Below, piece after piece: positions 34,242-43,559 of a stretch of 64,000 nucleotides of DNA. The stretch is taken from NCBI GenBank assembly GCA_023269615.1, contig JAHFSY010000010.1:1-64000 (forward strand). Reading direction: 5' to 3'. The notes beneath the pieces are model-generated. The model searched no databases and was not told the origin of the DNA. It was given only the letters and a program-made list of their open reading frames with translations. Numbering within the stretch: the first letter of the stretch is position 1; each line of letters starts with the position of its first letter. Position numbers and translations under genes: made by a program. This DNA comes from Verrucomicrobiota bacterium (lineage in GTDB: Bacteria > Verrucomicrobiota > Verrucomicrobiia > JABWAM01).

Positions 34242-35831
34242 TCAACCGTCGGACTCGCCTCCCAGATCCTGCTTCTGCACGCTCCGTGCCACGATGGAAT
34301 CAAGCACGCGAAAACTGACCCTTGAAGCGACCAACGCCAAAAAATATAAAACCCCGAATATCAGGTAGGCGCTCCGCGAATGCCCCAGGCCAAAGTGCGT
34401 CAGAAGCGTCACCAGCGCCAGACTCGCCATCGCCCCGCCCGCCGCAGCCATCGCGTGCACAGGAACATCTGCCACCGCGATCAGCCGCCATTGCCCATCG
34501 TACATTTTCGAGCTGAAGTTGACGACCAGGCAGCATGCCACCACCACGGGCAACGCATGGATCGCCGCATCGCTCACTTGCACATCGAGCATCCCTCCGA
34601 AGCGCAGCAAGTAGGCGCTGTAAAAACAAAGCAACGCCAGCACGCCGTCCAGCGCAACCAGGCCGGCCTGCTTTTTATACAAAAGATTCGTGACCAAGGG
34701 TGTCCACGAAGGCGGCGGTTGCCCAATATCGGGGATCTCCACGCGCACACGCCCGAGATAAACACCCGCCATCACCAGGGCCAAAACAAAAAAACCGGCC
34801 AGCGGTAGCGCCAGGTTCGGAGCCCTTTGCATCATCAACGCCACCACGCCCCCAAGTGCCGCAAGCGAATAGAGAACAAGCACCGCTTTCTTTTCCGAAA
34901 AACCCAGGCCCACCAGCCGGTGCGAAGAATGGTCCCGCCCGCCCTCCGATGGTCGCTGAGACCGCCAGATGCGGGTAAGCGTCACCAGGGTCGTGTCGAA
35001 TATCGGAATGGCAAGCACAGCCGAGGGAATGATCAACGTCATCACGGACTGAAATGCATCATGAAACTGTCCGATCCCCAGCCGCCCGCTCAGGGAGCCA
35101 GGCATGGTCAGGGTGGCCAGCACAAATCCCACAAACATGCTGCCACAATCTCCCATGAAAATCGCCGCAGGAGGCCAGTTGTGGATCAGAAATCCCGCGA
35201 GCGATGCCGCAAAAATCGCCGCGACCGGAATGATCATCGGAATCTTCCCCTCAGGCCACACACCCATTCCCGCCAGCATGAGGATCGTCAGGCTGGCGAT
35301 CAGAACCACCCCGGCGCACAGCCCATCCATGTTGTCCAGCATGTTCACCGCGTTCATGATCCCGATGAACCAGAAATACGTCACAAGAATGTTGACGGTG
35401 CGGAAAATCGTCAGGGGAAACACCCCGCCTGCCAAAATCACGATGCTCGTGGCCACAAACTGAAAAATCAATTTCGTGGCCGGGCTGAATCTCCGAAAGT
35501 CATCCAGCAGTCCGGCAGAAAACATCAGCATCGTTCCCAGAATCATCGCCACCGGAAGCCGGGCCGGGGCTGTCATGTCAAACATGTCAAACAACCGGAC
35601 CTCCGCCAGTCCCGGCCACCGCAACAGTAGCCAGAGCATTCCCAGGAGAAAAAATGGATAAAAGCCAAGCCCGCCAAGCAACGCGGTTGGTTTCTGGTGC
35701 CAGCGATCCTTGCGGGGCTGGGCGATCCAGCCAAAACGTGGCGCCACCCGCCGCATGAACGCTGTTCCAAGCAGCGACCCGGCAAACACCAGCAGGCTTA
35801 GCGTGACAATTTCAGACACAGGAAAACCCAA
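34242..35831 (-). CDS. WecA/MraY-type initiating phosphoglycosyltransferase with fused C-terminal membrane domain
   Basis: A 529-residue polytopic protein. Residues 1 to about 350 are a polyisoprenyl-phosphate sugar-1-phosphate transferase: LLDDFRRFSPATK, MNAVNMLDNMDGL with the catalytic aspartates, FMGDCGSMFVGF, and a cytoplasmic histidine loop. This enzyme starts glycan synthesis on undecaprenyl phosphate. Residues about 370-529 add four more helices resembling the membrane half of FlaA1/CapD dehydratases (LLRFGGML, YDGQWRLIAVADVPVHA) but without the catalytic dehydratase domain. The C-terminus ends in a short charged tail. It follows an epimerase gene directly. Confidence 0.82.
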   Translation of the reverse strand: MGFPVSEIVTLSLLVFAGSLLGTAFMRRVAPRFGWIAQPRKDRWHQKPTALLGGLGFYPFFLLGMLWLLLRWPGLAEVRLFDMFDMTAPARLPVAMILGTMLMFSAGLLDDFRRFSPATKLIFQFVATSIVILAGGVFPLTIFRTVNILVTYFWFIGIMNAVNMLDNMDGLCAGVVLIASLTILMLAGMGVWPEGKIPMIIPVAAIFAASLAGFLIHNWPPAAIFMGDCGSMFVGFVLATLTMPGSLSGRLGIGQFHDAFQSVMTLIIPSAVLAIPIFDTTLVTLTRIWRSQRPSEGGRDHSSHRLVGLGFSEKKAVLVLYSLAALGGVVALMMQRAPNLALPLAGFFVLALVMAGVYLGRVRVEIPDIGQPPPSWTPLVTNLLYKKQAGLVALDGVLALLCFYSAYLLRFGGMLDVQVSDAAIHALPVVVACCLVVNFSSKMYDGQWRLIAVADVPVHAMAAAGGAMASLALVTLLTHFGLGHSRSAYLIFGVLYFLALVASRVSFRVLDSIVARSVQKQDLGGESDG

Positions 35832-36809
35832 TCATCCTTCATCTCTCTCAAACGCGATCACATCGTCCAGGATCTCTTCCAAGGTTCGCTTCGGCGTGAT
35901 TCCAATCAATGACTTCAATTTTTCCAGGCAGGGAACCCGGCGATGCATGTCCTCGAAATCACGTGGAAATATCTCGCTGTACGGCACCAGTCGTATCTCT
36001 GAAGAGCTGCCAACCCTGGCCTTGATCCGTTTTGCCATCTCGAGGATGGATATCTCCTCCACTCCGCCCACGTTCACCACCTCGCCCACCGCGGCCGGAG
36101 TTTCCATGAGCCGGATCATGCACTCCACCACGTCGAGCACATGCGTGAACGTGCGCGATTGCGCCCCATCTCCATACACGGTCATCGTTTCGTTCTCCAC
36201 AGCCTGCTTTACGAAACGCGGCACCACCATTCCGTATCGCCCCGTCTGACGCGGCCCCACCGTGTTGAAAAGGCGGACGATGATCACGGGCAGCTTCTTC
36301 GTCCGAAAATAGGCGAGCCCCGTGAACTCATCCATGAGTTTTGCCGCGGCATAGCTCCAACGCGACTTGGTCGATGGGCCGTAGACGCAATCGTCGGATT
36401 CGCGCAGTGGAGCGCGGTTCTGCTTGCCATAGACTTCCGACGTGGACGCGAGAAGTATCTTCTTCTTGAACTTGTTGCAAAGCTCCAGGACCACCTCGGT
36501 GCCTCGGACATTTGTCGTGATCGAAGACAGGGGATTTTCGATGATGTACCGCACGCCCACCGCCGCCGCGAGATGAAACACCTGGTCGCAGGTGTCAACC
36601 AGCTCCGAGAGCTTGTCGTGGTTCAGCACCGTGTCAATTGTGACGAAGAGCCGTTCCTTGTGTCCCGCATGCTCCTGCAAATGACGGATATTCTCGAGGG
36701 TGCCGGTCGACAGGTCGTCCATGATGTAAACCTCATCACCACGCTTCAGGCAGGCTTCCGCAAGGTGCGACCCGACAAATCCAGCCCCCCCGGTAATAAG
36801 AATTTTCAT
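35832..36809 (-). CDS. NAD-dependent nucleotide-sugar epimerase/dehydratase
   Basis: A 325-residue extended SDR protein. TGGAGFVGSH binds NAD, MDDLSTGTLENI holds the ribose, the serine is in LASTSEVYG and the YxxxK is YAAAK. GPRQTGRYGMVVPRF and VYGDGAQSRTFTHVLDVVE resemble UDP-glucuronate decarboxylases and 4-epimerases. It would supply a nucleotide sugar to the cluster. Its ATG overlaps the downstream stop of the GT4 gene by 4 bases; on the other side the WecA-type gene begins right after its stop. The exact sugar is uncertain. Confidence 0.85.
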   Translation of the reverse strand: MKILITGGAGFVGSHLAEACLKRGDEVYIMDDLSTGTLENIRHLQEHAGHKERLFVTIDTVLNHDKLSELVDTCDQVFHLAAAVGVRYIIENPLSSITTNVRGTEVVLELCNKFKKKILLASTSEVYGKQNRAPLRESDDCVYGPSTKSRWSYAAAKLMDEFTGLAYFRTKKLPVIIVRLFNTVGPRQTGRYGMVVPRFVKQAVENETMTVYGDGAQSRTFTHVLDVVECMIRLMETPAAVGEVVNVGGVEEISILEMAKRIKARVGSSSEIRLVPYSEIFPRDFEDMHRRVPCLEKLKSLIGITPKRTLEEILDDVIAFERDEG

Positions 36810-37915
36810 GGCGATTGGTACAGCCCCAAAGTCTTCTCGATCACCAAACGTTCGTCAAATTCATTCTCCATCTTCAAACGTCCCGCCCTCCCCATGCGCA
36901 CGCGATCTTCAGGATGTTCAATCATCCAGGTCATTGCCTCCGCCAGCTTCACCGCATCCCTCGCCGGAACCAGGAGCCCGTTCACGCGATCTTCCACCAC
37001 TTCACGGCAGCCAACCACATCGGTTGCAATGATCGGCATCGCCATGGCCGCCGCTTCCATCAGGGATCGGGGCGCCCCCTCCCGGTACGACGGAAGCACC
37101 ACGACATCCGACTCCGCCAGCACCGGCCGCACATCCTCCACCTCGCCCATCCAGCGCACCACGCCTTCCTCCTGCCACGCATCAAGCTCCCGCTGCAGCA
37201 CCACCGTCGGATTGCGCTCGTCGCGCCGCCCCAGAAGAGTGAAGCTTGCCATCGGATGCTTCGCCTTCACGCGCCGCGCCGCCTCGACAAATTCACACAC
37301 GCCCTTGTCGCGCAGAATCCGGCCAACAAACAAAAAAACGATCCCCTCCCCTGCAACCCTCGGCGACGGCACAAATCTCCCCGTGTCAACCCCCGAGCCG
37401 GGAACAACCTGCGTCCTGGCCGCATCAACCAGCCCGCGCCCCACGAACAATTCCCGATCATCCCGATTTTGAAAACAAACCACGTTCGCGCAACCAAGGC
37501 CGATCCGGTACATCTTCTCCACGAGAGCGCGAAGCCATGTCATCTTCACGGTCGTGAACACAAATCCAAGGCCGGTGACCGTGTTGACGATCCGCGGCAC
37601 TCCCGCCAGCCGCGCCGCAATGCTCCCGTAAATCACCGGCTTGATGGTGAAGTGGTGGACCACATCCGGATTTTCAGACCGGTACCAGCGGTATAAAAAA
37701 TAAATCAGCCACAGGTCGGCAATCGGATTCATCCCCCTGATCCGGATCGGCAGACTGCGAAAGGAAACTCCCAACTCCTCCACGCGCGCTTCGAATCCAT
37801 CCCCGCCCGCACCGCCACCCAGCACCTCGCAACCCTTCCCCCGCAGCGCGCGGATCAGCCCGGCGCGAAAATTGTAAAGAGTCCACGAGCACCTCGACAC
37901 AAGGATGATTTTCAT
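36806..37915 (-). CDS. Family 4 glycosyltransferase
   Basis: A 369-residue GT-B enzyme. The N-terminal domain starts IILVSRCSWTLYNFRAGLIRAL. The C-terminal nucleotide-sugar domain has VGRILRDKGVCEFVEAA, SDVVVLPSYREGAPRSLMEAAAMAMPIIATD with the E-x7-E motif, and DRVNGLLVPARD. It resembles capsule enzymes such as PglA-like N-acetylgalactosaminyl transferases. It would add one sugar to the lipid-linked repeat unit. The start at 37915 gives a 4-base overlap with asnB, and it overlaps the epimerase gene at its own end. Donor and acceptor are unknown. Confidence 0.85.
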   Translation of the reverse strand: MKIILVSRCSWTLYNFRAGLIRALRGKGCEVLGGGAGGDGFEARVEELGVSFRSLPIRIRGMNPIADLWLIYFLYRWYRSENPDVVHHFTIKPVIYGSIAARLAGVPRIVNTVTGLGFVFTTVKMTWLRALVEKMYRIGLGCANVVCFQNRDDRELFVGRGLVDAARTQVVPGSGVDTGRFVPSPRVAGEGIVFLFVGRILRDKGVCEFVEAARRVKAKHPMASFTLLGRRDERNPTVVLQRELDAWQEEGVVRWMGEVEDVRPVLAESDVVVLPSYREGAPRSLMEAAAMAMPIIATDVVGCREVVEDRVNGLLVPARDAVKLAEAMTWMIEHPEDRVRMGRAGRLKMENEFDERLVIEKTLGLYQSP

Positions 37916-39864
37916 CCCTCCGCCTCCAGCCAGGCCTGGAACATCAATACGTCCCACAGGTGATACTGCCAGTTTCGCCGCCCATCCAGGTGTTCCCTCC
38001 AGGCCTTTCGAATCGGTCGCGCATCAAGAAATCCTTCCCGACGGATCCGCCCCTCGTCCAGCAATGCCTCGGCCCAGTCCTTCAATGGCCCCACCAGCCA
38101 CGCTCCGATCGGCACTCCGAATCCCATCTTGGGACGCGCGGTCATCTCCGAAGGCACATACCGGTCCAGCACCTGCTTCAAAATCCACTTCGACTCCAGG
38201 GCGGTCACCTTCAATGACAGCGGCAGCGTCCATGCAAATTCCACCGCGTGATGATCCAGCAGTGGCACTCGCGTCTCCAGCGACACCCCCATGCTCGCGC
38301 GGTCCACTTTTACCAGGATGTCATCGGGCAGGTAAAATGATGTGTCCAGAAACATCATCCGATGAATGTCCATCGGCAAAGCGGGCCACCGGTCCTGCCG
38401 GGTGTGGATCGTTCCAGGATCCCCTGCTCCCAGCACAATTCCCGGACTGTCGTCCCAATGGGAGATCAGCTGGCGGTACATCGCCCCAGGATTTTCAGCC
38501 GAAAGAACGTCTGCAACCCGCAACAATTTATCGCTAAACCGCCCAGTCGCCCCATACCGCCTCAGCAACGGCATCACACAACGCCCACCCCATTCCATCG
38601 CCCACGACGGGGTGACGCGGATGCACCCGGCCATTCCCCGCCGAATGGCTGACGGAATCCATCCCGTCTTTCTCCACAGTCCATCGCAGGCGCGGTAGCG
38701 GGGATACCCGCCGAACAACTCATCCCCCCCGTCTCCCGAAAGGGCCACCGTCACGCGCCGCCTGGCAAGCGACGCAAGCAGGTGCGTTGGAATTTGTGAC
38801 GAGTCGGCAAAGGGCTCGTCGTACAGTGAATGCAGTTGCGGAATCACCGCCATGGCGGCCTCCGACGAAACGTACAACTCCTCATGCTCCGTGCCCAGGT
38901 GCGACGCCACGCGCTTTGCATGCTCCGCCTCATTGTAGTGATCTTCGTGAAATCCGATGCTGAATGTCTTCACCGGCTGGCCGCTCTGCGCCTGCATCAA
39001 CGCCACGATGGTCGAGGAATCAATCCCGCCCGACAGAAACGCGCCCAGCGGAACGTCTGATTCCATTCTCAGTTTCACCGCATTTCGCAGCACACCGTCC
39101 AGCGCCTCCACCGCTTCCTCCACCGACCCTTTGAACAGGGACTTCTGGCCTCGCTCCACAACCTCCGGCAAGGACCAGTACACGCTCAATTCCGGCTCCG
39201 CTCCACCACCGCGCAGCGTGAGAAGGGTCGCGGGCGGCAATTTGTAAATACCTTTGTAAATGGAGTGCGGAGCCGGGATGCAGCTGTGGCGCAGGAAAAG
39301 CGCCACGGCATCGCGATCAATCTCACCGCGAAACTCCGGGTGCGCGGCCATTGCCTTCAATTCGGATGCGAAAAGAAACACTCCTACTGCGCGGCCGTAA
39401 TACAACGGCTTCTCCCCAAACCGGTCGCGAGCCAGACTCAGGACCCGTTCCCGACAATCCCACAGCGCAAATGCAAACATGCCATTGAACGACCTCAATG
39501 CCTCCTCGATCCCCCAGGTCGCAATCGCCTCCAGCATCGTCTCCGTGTCGGAATGCCCACGCCACGCGATCTTCCGCGCGGACTCCAGTCTGCCACGGAT
39601 CGCATGATGATTGTAAATCTCCCCGTTGAAAATAATCACAAACCGCCCGTCGTGCGAAACCATCGGCTGATGCCCGGCCTCCGTCAGATCCAGGATCGAC
39701 AGGCGTCGAAACCCAAACCCCACTCCACAATCTGCATCGCCCCACCCCCCGGCATCATCGGGCCCGCGATGCCGAAGCTTGTCCGCCATCCGCCTCGCGA
39801 CAGAAATCGCCTCATCCCTCCTTCCACGAAGTTTCAGATCAATGAATCCAGCAATGCCACACAT
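37912..39864 (-). CDS. asnB: Asparagine synthase (glutamine-hydrolysing) family amidotransferase
   Basis: A 650-residue protein. CGIAGFIDL puts the glutaminase cysteine at residue 2 after methionine removal. GFRRLSILDL, GEIYNH and SDTETML follow. The synthetase domain has GAFLSGGIDSSTIVALM, the ATP pyrophosphatase loop. An AGGAG site about 10 bases upstream supports the start at 39864. In polysaccharide clusters such proteins often amidate sugar acids and do not make free asparagine; the position among glycosyltransferases suggests this. True asparagine synthesis is also possible. It overlaps the downstream GT4 gene by 4 bases and follows the next GT4 by 4 bases. Confidence 0.88.
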   Translation of the reverse strand: MCGIAGFIDLKLRGRRDEAISVARRMADKLRHRGPDDAGGWGDADCGVGFGFRRLSILDLTEAGHQPMVSHDGRFVIIFNGEIYNHHAIRGRLESARKIAWRGHSDTETMLEAIATWGIEEALRSFNGMFAFALWDCRERVLSLARDRFGEKPLYYGRAVGVFLFASELKAMAAHPEFRGEIDRDAVALFLRHSCIPAPHSIYKGIYKLPPATLLTLRGGGAEPELSVYWSLPEVVERGQKSLFKGSVEEAVEALDGVLRNAVKLRMESDVPLGAFLSGGIDSSTIVALMQAQSGQPVKTFSIGFHEDHYNEAEHAKRVASHLGTEHEELYVSSEAAMAVIPQLHSLYDEPFADSSQIPTHLLASLARRRVTVALSGDGGDELFGGYPRYRACDGLWRKTGWIPSAIRRGMAGCIRVTPSWAMEWGGRCVMPLLRRYGATGRFSDKLLRVADVLSAENPGAMYRQLISHWDDSPGIVLGAGDPGTIHTRQDRWPALPMDIHRMMFLDTSFYLPDDILVKVDRASMGVSLETRVPLLDHHAVEFAWTLPLSLKVTALESKWILKQVLDRYVPSEMTARPKMGFGVPIGAWLVGPLKDWAEALLDEGRIRREGFLDARPIRKAWREHLDGRRNWQYHLWDVLMFQAWLEAEG

Positions 39865-39868
39865 AAAA

Positions 39869-41005
39869 TCAGTCTCCTCTTTTTCCGCCCAGCGTTTGAT
39901 ACAGCTCAAGATACCGCCGCACCATCCTGTCCAGCGAGTAATGCTCGAGAACCCTTTGTCGCCCCAATTCTCCCAGCCGTCGTCTCGATCCAGCATCCAT
40001 TTTTCCCAGCTTGGCCCACGCACCGGCAAGCGCATCGGGATCGCCCGGAGAAACCACCACTCCCGTGTCGCCCACCATCAATGCACAATCACCCACATCC
40101 GTCACGACACATGGAACACCACAGGCCATCGCCTCTCCAACCACATTGGGAAACGCCTCGCTCTTCGAACAGCATGTCACGACATCCATCGCATTCATCA
40201 GCTGCGAAACGTCGTCCCGCTTCCCCAAAAGTAGAAATCGTCCGCCCACCCCCCCCGATCCGAGCCAGCGCCGGATCGCTGCATTCTGGTGGTCCACGTC
40301 CTTTCCGCACATCACAAACCTGGCGCGGGGATTGTGCACATGGAAGATCGCCGCCGCGCGAACGAATGTTTCATGGTCCTTTACGGGATCAAACCGGGCA
40401 ACCATGCCGACCAGAAAATCATTTTCAGCAACACCCAGCTCCCCTCGCAAACGCCCTCCTGCAGCGGCATCCGGGGCAAACCGCACCGTGTCAAACCCGT
40501 TGGGGATATGCACCATGCGGGACTTGTCGTAACCCAACGATTCATGAAGCTTTTGTGCCGCGACCGAGCAACTCACGATCCGGCTAGGAATGCGCCGCGA
40601 GAGCAACGCGCACCCTTTCGCAATCAGGAGAGTTTTCTGGTTGGAATAGCCCGGCGGAAACCCGCCGTTATGAATCCCCCACACCACCTTGTTCACGCCC
40701 GCCAGGCGCGAGGCGATCCCACCATACGCATCGGCTTGATACATCCATGTCTGGGTCACATCCGGTCTGAACTCCCTCAAACGGCTTACCACCTTCCTCA
40801 TTCCAGGGAAACACGACAAGTATCCCATCCCGTATTGCGCAACTGGAATTCCAAGCCTTTCAATGTGGGAAGCCAGTTCGCCACTGCCGCTCAGGGATAG
40901 GACCGAGGACTGCACGCCCAGGGAAGTGAGTCCACGCAGCAGGTTGCAAAGCATCATCTCAGCACCCCCCAACCCAAGGCCCGCGATCAGATGGCATACT
41001 TTCAT
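39869..41005 (-). CDS. Family 4 glycosyltransferase
   Basis: A 378-residue GT-B enzyme. It begins CHLIAGLGLGGAEMMLCNLLRGL, a pattern common in polysaccharide-cluster GT4 enzymes. The donor-binding half has VGMVARFDPVKDHETFVRAAAIF, LLLGKRDDVSQLMNAMDVVTC, and SEAFPNVVGEAMACGVPCVVTDVGD with the conserved glutamates. The start at 41005 gives a 4-base overlap with the GT39 gene stop. It lies 4 bases upstream of asnB. It would extend the repeat unit on the cytoplasmic face; the sugar is unknown. Confidence 0.86.
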   Translation of the reverse strand: MKVCHLIAGLGLGGAEMMLCNLLRGLTSLGVQSSVLSLSGSGELASHIERLGIPVAQYGMGYLSCFPGMRKVVSRLREFRPDVTQTWMYQADAYGGIASRLAGVNKVVWGIHNGGFPPGYSNQKTLLIAKGCALLSRRIPSRIVSCSVAAQKLHESLGYDKSRMVHIPNGFDTVRFAPDAAAGGRLRGELGVAENDFLVGMVARFDPVKDHETFVRAAAIFHVHNPRARFVMCGKDVDHQNAAIRRWLGSGGVGGRFLLLGKRDDVSQLMNAMDVVTCCSKSEAFPNVVGEAMACGVPCVVTDVGDCALMVGDTGVVVSPGDPDALAGAWAKLGKMDAGSRRRLGELGRQRVLEHYSLDRMVRRYLELYQTLGGKRGD

Positions 41006-42369
41006 TGTGTTGCAACGCACCCCGTGAATCCACGATGCCGATACCAACCCATGCCGACGGCGCTTGCAATCGCAAGGACCGGCGCGATGGGAACCCGAAA
41101 GCGCGAATAAGCGCCGCCACCCCCTAGAAAAAGGAAATATGCAACGAGGATCAGCATTAAAAATAAAATCCATTTTTCATCGGTTCTCTTTGTGAGCGCC
41201 ATCCACAGGAACACGGCGATGCCAAAATAAAGAATTCCAAGATAAACCCCTGCCCACATCATGATCATCCGGCCTGCCCACGGCAACCGGGCAAGTTCTG
41301 CCGGGTAAAATGTCGGCACAATTCCAAGACAGTAATCGGGCGTTTTGCTGGATCCCATGGGGATCCCAAGAAGATTCAGCAGCTGGGTGGCCCCAGGCCC
41401 CGCCAGCGTGCGCGCCGCGCCGGTCAACTGGACCTTCACACAAATCCACGGATTCTCACGAATGAGCTCGATGTACTGCCGCTTCCACCTCTCGCCCCAA
41501 TGCTCCTCAGGATGCGAAAGGAATCGCTCCGTGGAGCCAGCCAGCCCCAGCCGTTTCCGGGCTTCCTCCAGACTGACGCCATCCCGTTGCGCCACGATAT
41601 GAACACCGGTTGAATCCAGCGCACCGAATCCAACCATCTGGCTGAATTCCGAACTGCCCGTCAGACGGTGGTTGCGCACCTGCCAGCCTCCCACAAGAAT
41701 CACCGATGGCAGGATCAACAGCAACCCCTGCCCGACCAGCACCTTCACCCCCCACTTCCTCCTCCATCCCAGCGCAGACATCGCAACCATCACCACCAAC
41801 GGAAGAAAATATCCAATCGGACGAATGTGGGTCGCCACAGCCAGGACCAGGCCACCCGCAAGGGCAGCAAAAGCCCGGCGTGTCTGCTGATCCGAATCCA
41901 AATGCACGGCGATGGCCAGGAAGGCCAGCAGCACCAGCGTGAACAGGGTCTCGGTCAATATCATGTTCGTGTAACTGAGCGAGTTGAGGTCCAGCGCGAT
42001 CAAAAGGGCCGAAAGCGCCCCGACCCGCCCGCCAAAAGCGCGACGGGCAACATGCCATGTCAGCACGATCGTCAGCAGGCTTAAAACAATCTGTGTCAAC
42101 ACGACCGCCGCGAGGTTCTTCCCGCAACAAGCAAAGATGACGGCAAGGAATATCGGATAGCCGGGCGTGCGGACGGTCTGCGGCATGTCACCACGCTCCG
42201 GCGACACGGAAAAAGTCCCCGTTTTCAGCAGCGCTTCCGCCGAGGCCACGTAACCCATGGAGTCCGGGGCCATGCAACGCATGGGATCCTCCCGCGACAC
42301 CAGCAGGCACAAGCCAACCTTCACCAGCAGGGACGCACCGAGAATCAGGGCAAGCGGCAAGGCCTTCAA
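41002..42369 (-). CDS. Multi-spanning membrane glycosyltransferase, family 39/ArnT-like
   Basis: A 455-residue membrane protein with about ten helices. The first periplasmic loop has an acidic motif in MAPDSMGYVASAEALL, as in lipid-linked-sugar transferases of the GT-C fold, and a TPGYPIFLAVIFACCG block follows. The predicted start is a TTG at 42369 that overlaps the previous stop as TTGA, with a GAGG site about 6 bases upstream. Longer frames would run deep into the upstream gene. It would move a sugar from a polyprenyl carrier outside the membrane. The substrate is unknown. Confidence 0.72.
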   Translation of the reverse strand: MKALPLALILGASLLVKVGLCLLVSREDPMRCMAPDSMGYVASAEALLKTGTFSVSPERGDMPQTVRTPGYPIFLAVIFACCGKNLAAVVLTQIVLSLLTIVLTWHVARRAFGGRVGALSALLIALDLNSLSYTNMILTETLFTLVLLAFLAIAVHLDSDQQTRRAFAALAGGLVLAVATHIRPIGYFLPLVVMVAMSALGWRRKWGVKVLVGQGLLLILPSVILVGGWQVRNHRLTGSSEFSQMVGFGALDSTGVHIVAQRDGVSLEEARKRLGLAGSTERFLSHPEEHWGERWKRQYIELIRENPWICVKVQLTGAARTLAGPGATQLLNLLGIPMGSSKTPDYCLGIVPTFYPAELARLPWAGRMIMMWAGVYLGILYFGIAVFLWMALTKRTDEKWILFLMLILVAYFLFLGGGGAYSRFRVPIAPVLAIASAVGMGWYRHRGFTGCVATQ

Positions 42370-43559
42370 TTGAACCTCGCAAGACGGGAGAGGCACAAAC
42401 GGGCTGCAGCATCGGCTGAAAAATATTTCTCCACAAAAAGACGGGAGGCCCTGCCGATTCTTTCCCGCTCGCCCCGATCCAGAACAACGCGCTGCAATTG
42501 TGCGCAAACCTCCTCGGGCGTCCGCGCCTGGCACACCGGGGAAACTTCGCCAACCGCACGGTCCATGATTTCAGGGCGCCAGTTTGCGATGAGGGGCCGC
42601 CCCACCGCCATGGCGTCCAAGCCCGCCATTCCAACGATGCTCTCGCCAAACTGGTCCAACACAAAGTCGGCCTGCCTGAACTCCTCCAACACCTGAATTT
42701 GTGACATGTCCTCCAGCCACGTCACCTGGTCCGCGATCCCCTCCTCCTTGGTCAACTCCTCGGCCTCGCTGACATGGGCTCCCTTCCGGCCAAATCGAAC
42801 ATCCAGGCGCATTCCCGTCTTCCTGAAAAACAAACCCATGCCGCGAATCATGATATCTGATCCCTTGTAATCCCTTTCGCTCCTTCCCGGATCACGCGGC
42901 TTTTTCCACGTAAAGCGCGTGACACAAAGCGCACGGGGAATCCGGTTCGCGGGCGCGGGCGCTTCACGGATGTCTTCCGTATCTGTCATCAAGATGACAA
43001 TCCTCCTCGAATCTGAAACTCCCAGGTCATCGAGAATTCCGTCGCCCTCGGGAACAAGTCCGCGCGCGATATAATTCACCACATCTGCATTCTTGATTCC
43101 CTCGCGCTGCATGACGACTAACCGGTTCCAAAGGAAAAGGGAGAGCGCTCGAAAAATAAAGCGGGGACGACGCCTGCCTTCAAACGCCCTCTGTTGCGGA
43201 TAGCTCAACGTGGCATAGAGTTCAATGTCGGATCCCGTCAACAAGGCGATGGAGGGCCTCTGAATATAGGACCGAAGCGCAATGCCTGACAGATTGAGGA
43301 TCACTGCATCGCATTCCCTCAACAGACGCACCACCCTTGCCCTTTTAAAAGTTGGAAACGCAGCATCCCAAAAGTTGAAGGGACTGACGTCATGAATCCA
43401 ATCCGTCCCGACGCTGGAAACATCCGTATAGCGAAATTCAGGGCGATCCAGCTGCTGGAGGCTGCCCACGATGAAAACCACCTCATGCCCGGCCCGTCGG
43501 ATGGCCCTGGCCAGCATGAAGGGGAAGTTGTTTACATTCCCAAAAAATCCAATCTTCAT
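42366..43559 (-). CDS. Glycosyltransferase-like GT-B protein
   Basis: A 397-residue protein starting KIGFFGNVNNFPFMLARAIRRAGHEVVFIVGS, a GT-B N-terminal fold. The second half has VTWLEDMSQIQVLEEFRQADFVLDQF and GMAGLDAMAVGRPLIANWRPE in the position of the donor-binding EX7E region, but the pattern is weaker than in the neighbouring GT4 genes. The N-terminal half also has a large insert (RRPRFIFRALSLFLWNRLVV). It overlaps the wbqC-like gene by 4 bases upstream and the GT39 gene downstream. A glycosyltransferase role is likely but the activity is unproven. Confidence 0.72.
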   Translation of the reverse strand: MKIGFFGNVNNFPFMLARAIRRAGHEVVFIVGSLQQLDRPEFRYTDVSSVGTDWIHDVSPFNFWDAAFPTFKRARVVRLLRECDAVILNLSGIALRSYIQRPSIALLTGSDIELYATLSYPQQRAFEGRRRPRFIFRALSLFLWNRLVVMQREGIKNADVVNYIARGLVPEGDGILDDLGVSDSRRIVILMTDTEDIREAPAPANRIPRALCVTRFTWKKPRDPGRSERDYKGSDIMIRGMGLFFRKTGMRLDVRFGRKGAHVSEAEELTKEEGIADQVTWLEDMSQIQVLEEFRQADFVLDQFGESIVGMAGLDAMAVGRPLIANWRPEIMDRAVGEVSPVCQARTPEEVCAQLQRVVLDRGERERIGRASRLFVEKYFSADAAARLCLSRLARFN

